Positions 41,509 through 46,047 of a stretch of 46,047 nucleotides of DNA are shown one piece after another. The DNA is from Gnetum montanum. Its lineage: Eukaryota; Streptophyta; Gnetopsida; Gnetales; Gnetaceae. The translations under genes were made by a program, and so were the position numbers. The stretch covers positions 317,753 through 363,799 of the forward strand of contig MNCI01025228.1 in assembly GCA_015680685.1 (NCBI GenBank). The letters run 5' to 3'. How positions within the stretch are numbered: the first letter of the stretch is position 1; each line of letters opens with the position of its first letter. Under the pieces are notes generated by a model, which was given only the letters and a program-made list of their open reading frames with translations, ran no database searches and was not told the origin of the DNA.

Positions 41509-42546
41509 GTGTTAGTTCCTCTAACATATTGTATTCCTTTCGCATTAAAAATCCTACCCTATTGTTTTTTTTTAACAAAGTTTGGATATTTTTCAAAATG
41601 TAAATCAAAATTTATATCCCACAAGCTAGAATTTCATTTATGCCAACGTATGAAGATCCAAAGTATTAATACATTGTCAAAATTTGGTAACAAAAACCAA
41701 ATACATTGGTGGTTCACATGTTGGAATTTGGACCATGAAAATAGCCCAAATATGCATCACATTTGGTAGGAAAAGATTCATACATTAGCATCTCATATGC
41801 TATAGTTTTGGGTGGTGAAAATACCACATGTTGGTATTTCATGATAAAAAATTCAAAAAATGTTGGTGTACCATATACTATAGATTTTAGCCATCAAAAG
41901 ACATGAAAAACTTTGTAGGGAATGTTAGAAATTTTCTAGAAATTTGGTAAAATAAAACTAGCAATAAATCAACATATTAAAAACCTATTTAGACCAAAGT
42001 TTGCATCATTTTTAGGAATTTTGAACCATTTTCATTTAGGCTAAACTTAAAACTTTCTAAGTAGTATAAACATTTAAGAGTCCATAAGCATTTTTCCCTA
42101 ATGCATATCATCAAAGCAAAGCGAACGTATGAAGAACAACTTTAGGATCATATTAGCTTAAAAAGACAAGTTTAGATTAGTTGTAGAGGTCATCCTATCA
42201 TCTTCATTAGGCTTTAAAGTTATGTTTTTCCTAGGTTTTAAAGCACACAACCTGTACTCTCTAAATCTTTATTCTTCTTTACAAAATTGTTACAACATTT
42301 AATACAAATTTGTTGTTTTCTTTATTTTACCATATTATTTTGTTCATCTCTTTGTTTTTGAATTTATTTCTTGGATCATTGTTACATACATTTTTATATT
42401 TAGTTGAACACTTGGTAATAGACCTCTAAATCCTTAAGTGATTTACAAGACCATTTGAGATGCTTTAGATCCTTTTAAGGATCATAGATCTTAGGGTTAA
42501 TCTATTCTATACTAGGTGATTCAGTTTTTATAGTACTAAATTTTCC
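41509..42546 (+). repeat. Candidate 3' LTR of element 4
   Basis: Begins TGTTAGTTCCTCTAACA (arms TGTTAG/CTAACA) just after the purine-rich stretch, and runs to the resumption of element 3. The part 42257-42530 resembles 43089-43370, so it belongs to a repeated sequence, probably LTR. No matching 5' LTR was found upstream, which leaves the assignment tentative. Confidence 0.35.
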
Positions 42547-42735
42547 AATCATTACATCACTAAGAGTTAAATCATACAACTTACACTTTACTAACTCTAC
42601 AAGAGAAGATAACGATTGCAAACATAACATCAACTACTAGTATATTTACATTATCCATTCATAAATTTTGCTCAAATCAGATGTGAATACTCATGATTTG
42701 TATGGTTGAGTGTTGGAATACCCAACCACTCATCA
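42547..42735 (+). repeat. 3' LTR remnant of element 3
   Basis: CACTAAGAGTTAAATCATAC and the following 170 bases align with the end of the 5' LTR at about 24345-24530, including TATGGTTGAGTGTTGGA and the terminal CTCATCA. The first 650 bases of the LTR are missing. Confidence 0.8.
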
Positions 42736-43059
42736 ACTATCATCCTACATTCTTAAACTTAAAATATCAAATGAATTTGAGGTATGGATAAAACACTATA
42801 ATGAAGGGACAAGATTTTTTAAAAGATTAGATTCACCTATTGCTTGATGAAAAAAGTGCATTAAAAATCATTACCATCAACTATATACTATTCATTAATA
42901 TTACTTATAATATTTGAGTTAATATTATGATTTTCAAATGAGGATGAATTTTTACATAACAATACTTCTAAGCACATGACTTGAAGTAGAAATTTATTAT
43001 AGTGTAGATCAAATAAGGATGCCATTGCAAACTTTGTGTAGAACACATCTTACAATCTA
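42736..43059. other. Flank of element 3, possibly LINE 3' end
   Basis: Starts with ACTAT, the suggested target duplication. If the nest is read correctly this should be the rest of the LINE, and a charged stretch (FEVWIKHYNEGTRFF) can be translated, but I could not match it to a LINE C terminus. Confidence 0.35.
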
Positions 43060-43400
43060 TGTTGGATTACAAAGAGCCTTGATCTATACCTCTCCAAATC
43101 CTTATTTCTATATTTTTTGATTACAATAATTTTAATACAATATTTGTAATTATTTTTATTTGGTTATATTATTCTCTTATTTCATCAGTTCTCAGATTGT
43201 GTACTACATTCTCATTTCATACACTTTTCTGACAGTTCGTCCTCATTTTACATTAATTAGTAATAGAATTTCAAGTCCCTAAGTAATCAACAAGACTATT
43301 TATGGCACTTGATATTTTTTTAAGGCCCATGAATCTACAAGTTAAACTATTCTACACAAGATCTGTTAGTCATCCAATACCACAATTTTTTATCATTACA
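43060..43400. repeat. LTR-like segment related to 42257-42530
   Basis: 43089-43370 aligns in order with 42257-42530: CTC-CAAATC, a T-rich block with AATACAA, then TAATAGA, AATCC/AGTCC, ACAAGAC.ATTT and CTATTCTA. By eye about two thirds of bases match. It is probably the R/U5 part of an LTR of the element 4 family. The adjacent 76-codon frame (43302-43532) is not a recognised protein. Confidence 0.4.
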
Positions 43401-43744
43401 GGATCTAGGATGAATATTAGTTACCAAAATCAATCTAGAAACTACCCTAGAATAAATAACATTGTCTTAGGCTCTTCCATCAATCAAAACATGAATTCAT
43501 TTCCCACTAGCAAACATATAGATAGATATTGAAATAGAAAATTTCCATCAATGTGATCTCCTCTATTTATATTCCTCATGAATGAATAAGATTTTAATTT
43601 AAAAAAATTACCAATATTAGGAGCATTAGATTTACCTCTTTATAGATGTTGACTTGATGCCTCCTTTACCTTCATGATTTATACATATTTAACCTTGGCT
43701 ACCTTTGTGAATTGGATATTCCCATTATTTTTGTTTTCATTCTT

Positions 43745-44705
43745 TACATTTGAATCATTGAATATTTAATGCTTTGCTACCTTGATCCTTGTCTATCTTG
43801 CCCTAGTCCTTCTTGGCTTTTCCCTTATCAGCATCCTTCTTTATCTTCTTATCATGACTGTCATATTTGTCTTCATATTTGAACTTGGATCCCTTCTTAG
43901 ATTTGAATCCTTTGTTCTTTCCTTTGAAAGTTTCTTTACTTCTCTTTTTAAATTTTCTTAGTTTCTTTTTAGCCTTGAGTGCAAAATCATAAGCCTCATC
44001 AATAGTTTCTAGATCATAAAAGGATAACTTCTACTAGTATGTCATTTTAAGACTTCCTAAAAAGATTGATGGCTAGTCATACGCCTCTCAGTTTACCTTC
44101 GCTTGATGGAATAGATAACCAAATTTGATGTATAATTCTTTGACATCCCTATAACCTTGTCTTAGAAATTTCAACTTCATTATATTCTCTTACCTCTAAT
44201 GTTTCTATTCAAAGTTTCTTATCAACCTATATTTCATCAGGTTCCAATCATTGATGGATTGATCATTTTGTCTTTCGTAACCTTAGAACTCATTTTTCCA
44301 CTAAATAGAAACCATACCTTCTAATCTAGATTCAACAATAGGTACCCTTAAGTTATTTGATACTCTTCCAACTCAAAGTGCTTGTCAAGTGCCTTCAACC
44401 AACTTGAGAAAGAATTAGTACCATCTATAGAATTTAAAGTCTTTATTTCAATGTATGAAAGTCCAACATCATTATGGAATGCTCTTGAAAGGCTTGCCTT
44501 ATCCTTTTTGTCTAGCTCACCTACTAAGAAGTAGTTAACATTGTTTAAGCCCTCAAAATTTTTATCTAAGGAATAGAATTCACTCCCATTAGAATTTTTG
44601 ATTCATGGGCTTCTACACTCCTATGGTTGGATTTTCCTTCCTCATCATTCACTTTGTCTAGACTAGGGTATGAAACTTCTTCATTTGAACATGAATGGTA
44701 ATCAT
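43745..44705 (-). pseudogene. gag: gag relic of another Ty3/gypsy element
   Basis: Read on the minus strand, the translation starts with an acidic stretch (about 44705-44580, DKVNDEEGKSNHRS). SWLKALDKHFELEEYQIT (44412-44356) follows. A frame change leads to NDQSINDWNLMKYRLIRNF (about 44260-44200), then LKFLRQGYRDVKELYIKFGYLFHQA (about 44175-44100) and a Lys-rich tail with KKKLRKFKKRSKETFKGKNK (about 43975-43910). This order is that of the Retrotrans_gag capsid region. No zinc knuckle or polymerase follows at lower coordinates, so it is an orphan fragment. It is unrelated in detail to the gag of elements 1-3. Confidence 0.6.
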
Positions 44706-45172
44706 ATCTACCTATCTAGATACAGCTAGAATTACAATTTTCTACTGACCGAAATCATCGGTGAAAGGCTAGAAGGGAAAAACAAACACCGAAAGATCAC
44801 TGGATAGGTACAGTTGACCCTGCCTTCGTGTGAGGGCAAGCTGAAAAAGAAAATGAAGGTAGAGTGTCTTGGATGGTCTACACAAAAATCAACCAAGGAC
44901 TTCCCCAAATGTAAGCTATAACTTGTGGTAGGGTTATCATAACTGATGTACAAAATGTAAATAGTGATGTGCAAAATGTAAACAGAGCATATATAGAACT
45001 GTATTATAAACAAGGCATAAACTGAATTTAAAATAGAGTAAATAATATAATGGAAGGAAAAATTGAACTATATTGTATTGCTTAGAATGAATTTGCATCA
45101 GTCAAAGAGTAGTTGCGCATGTGGATGACAAGTCAAGAGCTAAGCCCCGGGGTGATATGCCTGTAGGTGATT

Positions 45173-45204
45173 GGATGCTAGGAGTCAGGTGCACCTGAGC
45201 ATCC
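45173..45204. repeat. Hairpin: GGATGCT / AGCATCC around a 12-bp palindrome
   Basis: GGATGCT (45173-45179) pairs with AGCATCC (45198-45204), and between them CAGGTGCACCTG (45186-45197) is a perfect palindrome. Six unpaired bases would bulge on one side. Function unknown. Confidence 0.6.
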
Positions 45205-45278
45205 AAAGTTGCTAGTCAATGTTTCATAAGCCATCAACCTCCAAAATTGCCAACCCATTTTTATGTGAATGGATGGGG

Positions 45279-45286
45279 TATTTATA
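45279..45286 (-). promoter_or_regulatory. Possible minus-strand TATA box
   Basis: TATTTATA on the plus strand reads TATAAATA on the minus strand, the same box as in the LTRs of elements 1-3, and it points toward the minus-strand gag relic. It may lie in that element's LTR, but no LTR pair or primer site was found. Confidence 0.35.
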
Positions 45287-46047
45287 AGGTTTGGCTAGGT
45301 TTAGGTATGGAACTCATAGATGGATAAATGGCTGAGAAATGAGAGGAAAATGGATCATGTGATAGGTGTTAGATGGACAACTACGTGTCAATTGGACATA
45401 CATAGGTGGGCTACATTTTTAACTAGATGCACTATATCTTACAACATGTATTATCTTACACAAGCTAACTTATGCCCATAGAAGCAAATACAATTTGGAG
45501 TGTAAGAGCTCGACAAGCTCATGAATGATGAAAATTTACAATGAAAATGATAATGTACAACAAGAAAAATTAACTCTAGCTTGCTTGGAACTTCTTGATA
45601 TATGGATTGACTACTGCAGGATGCCGATTTGAGTGGTTTTGTGGCTATTTGATGCATCTATGTTTCACTAGAGCTTATAGTATAAGTTGATTTTGTCTTG
45701 GCATGTCCTTAGCATGTGTTTGGCATGCTTTTGACTCGGTGTGATCAGTGCTCACATTGGACTCAAGCTGGACTCACGTTGTACTCACGTTGCCAACGTG
45801 ACTTTAGCATGACTTGGGCATGAGTGAGCTAAAAATAATGTATTTCACACCAATTTTTGATCATTGAAGCTTGTTCTTTGAGTGCAACAATTGTGTGACT
45901 ATGGTTGACCTTGAGAGCGATCTGCAAGTCAAAACTTGAGCTTGGATGTGTCTTGTTTTAAACCACTTATGGTAGCTCATGTTGGACTCATGCTACTAGC
46001 ATGACCTTAGCGTGACCTACAAAAACTTGTAATTTTTGACATAAAAT
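45287..46047. other. Unassigned right end of the window
   Basis: No gene recognised. From about 45690 to 46040 short phrases recur: GGACTCA at about 45759, 45769 and 45984, ACTCACGTTG twice (45773-45792), and GCATGAC-type phrases. CACGTTGCCAACGTG (about 45786-45800) is a perfect inverted repeat with a one-base centre. It may belong to the LTR of the minus-strand relic. Confidence 0.35.

Larger units (their letters stand above)
32497..42546 (+). mobile_element. Element 4: Tat-lineage Ty3/gypsy relic
   Basis: This segment interrupts element 3. It holds a polymerase (37265-40722) with RT, RNase H, a second archaeal-type RNase H and integrase, the arrangement of the Tat lineage (Ogre, Retand and relatives). 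A candidate 3' LTR starts at about 41509. No 5' LTR, primer site, gag or protease was recognised in 32497-37264, which instead carries tandem repeats and T-rich DNA. Both ends are defined only by where element 3 homology stops. About 1.5 kb of element 3 is missing at the site, so the arrival involved deletion or later recombination. Confidence 0.65.
23689..42735 (+). mobile_element. Element 3: gag-protease Athila-like relative, interrupted at about 32490-42546
   Basis: The 5' LTR is at 23689-24530, a decayed tRNA-Asp primer site follows, then gag, protease, the conserved non-coding module and the env-position frame. RT, RNase H and integrase are absent between protease and T-rich tract. Homology to element 1 stops near 32490 and resumes at about 42547 in the last 190 bases of an LTR ending CACTCATCA at 42735. 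Flanking 5-mers ACTAC (23684-23688) and ACTAT (42736-42740) fit a target duplication with one transition. The missing 3' interior and most of the 3' LTR were lost when element 4 came in. Heavily decayed. Confidence 0.75.

Overview
This is plant nuclear repeat DNA with no visible intact host gene. It is AT-rich, CpG-poor and almost entirely made of decayed retrotransposons inserted into one another. The Ty3/gypsy elements have primer-binding sites matching plant tRNA-Asp, Athila-like and Tat-like polymerases, and TATA/AATAAA-bearing LTRs. They sit in an old LINE. This suits a seed plant with a large, slowly purged genome; the species cannot be told from the sequence. Nearly every coding region carries several stop codons, often TAG/TAA/TGA where relatives or context suggest CAG/CAA/CGA, as methylated-cytosine decay would produce.

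Layout. 1-1720 has no recognised gene, but holds a CpG-retaining island (about 465-980) with a telomere-like box. 1720-2557, 23016-23688 and possibly 42741 onward are pieces of one plus-strand LINE reverse-transcriptase gene. Element 1 (2558-15795) is a full-length Athila-like Ty3/gypsy copy of 13.2 kb with LTRs, gag, protease, RT, RNase H, integrase, a long conserved non-coding module and an extra open frame in the env position. Element 2 (15815-23010) lies 14 bp beyond the first target duplication. It is 7.2 kb, has a perfect GAAGG target duplication, and carries only gag and protease. Element 3 (23689-42735) is a gag-protease copy with the env-position frame; it lacks RT, RNase H and integrase and is broken at about 32490. 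Element 4 (about 32497-42546) fills that break. It is a Tat-lineage polymerase with a second, archaeal-type RNase H, preceded by a 180-bp tandem repeat array and a T-rich array. 43060-43400 is an LTR-like segment related to 42257-42530, and 43745-44705 is a minus-strand gag relic with a possible LTR promoter behind it.

How the parts relate. Elements 1, 2 and 3 share gag, protease and a 3' non-coding module with fixed landmarks, so they form one family with two copies that would have needed enzymes supplied by a complete relative. All protease and RT catalytic motifs of the LTR elements are broken here, so nothing in the window appears able to move on its own. I found no new defence or metabolic system. 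The features most worth following up are the conserved env-position protein with its splice-like start, the gag-protease-only derivatives, the GATATC palindrome cluster in the LTR promoters, and the conserved non-coding module.
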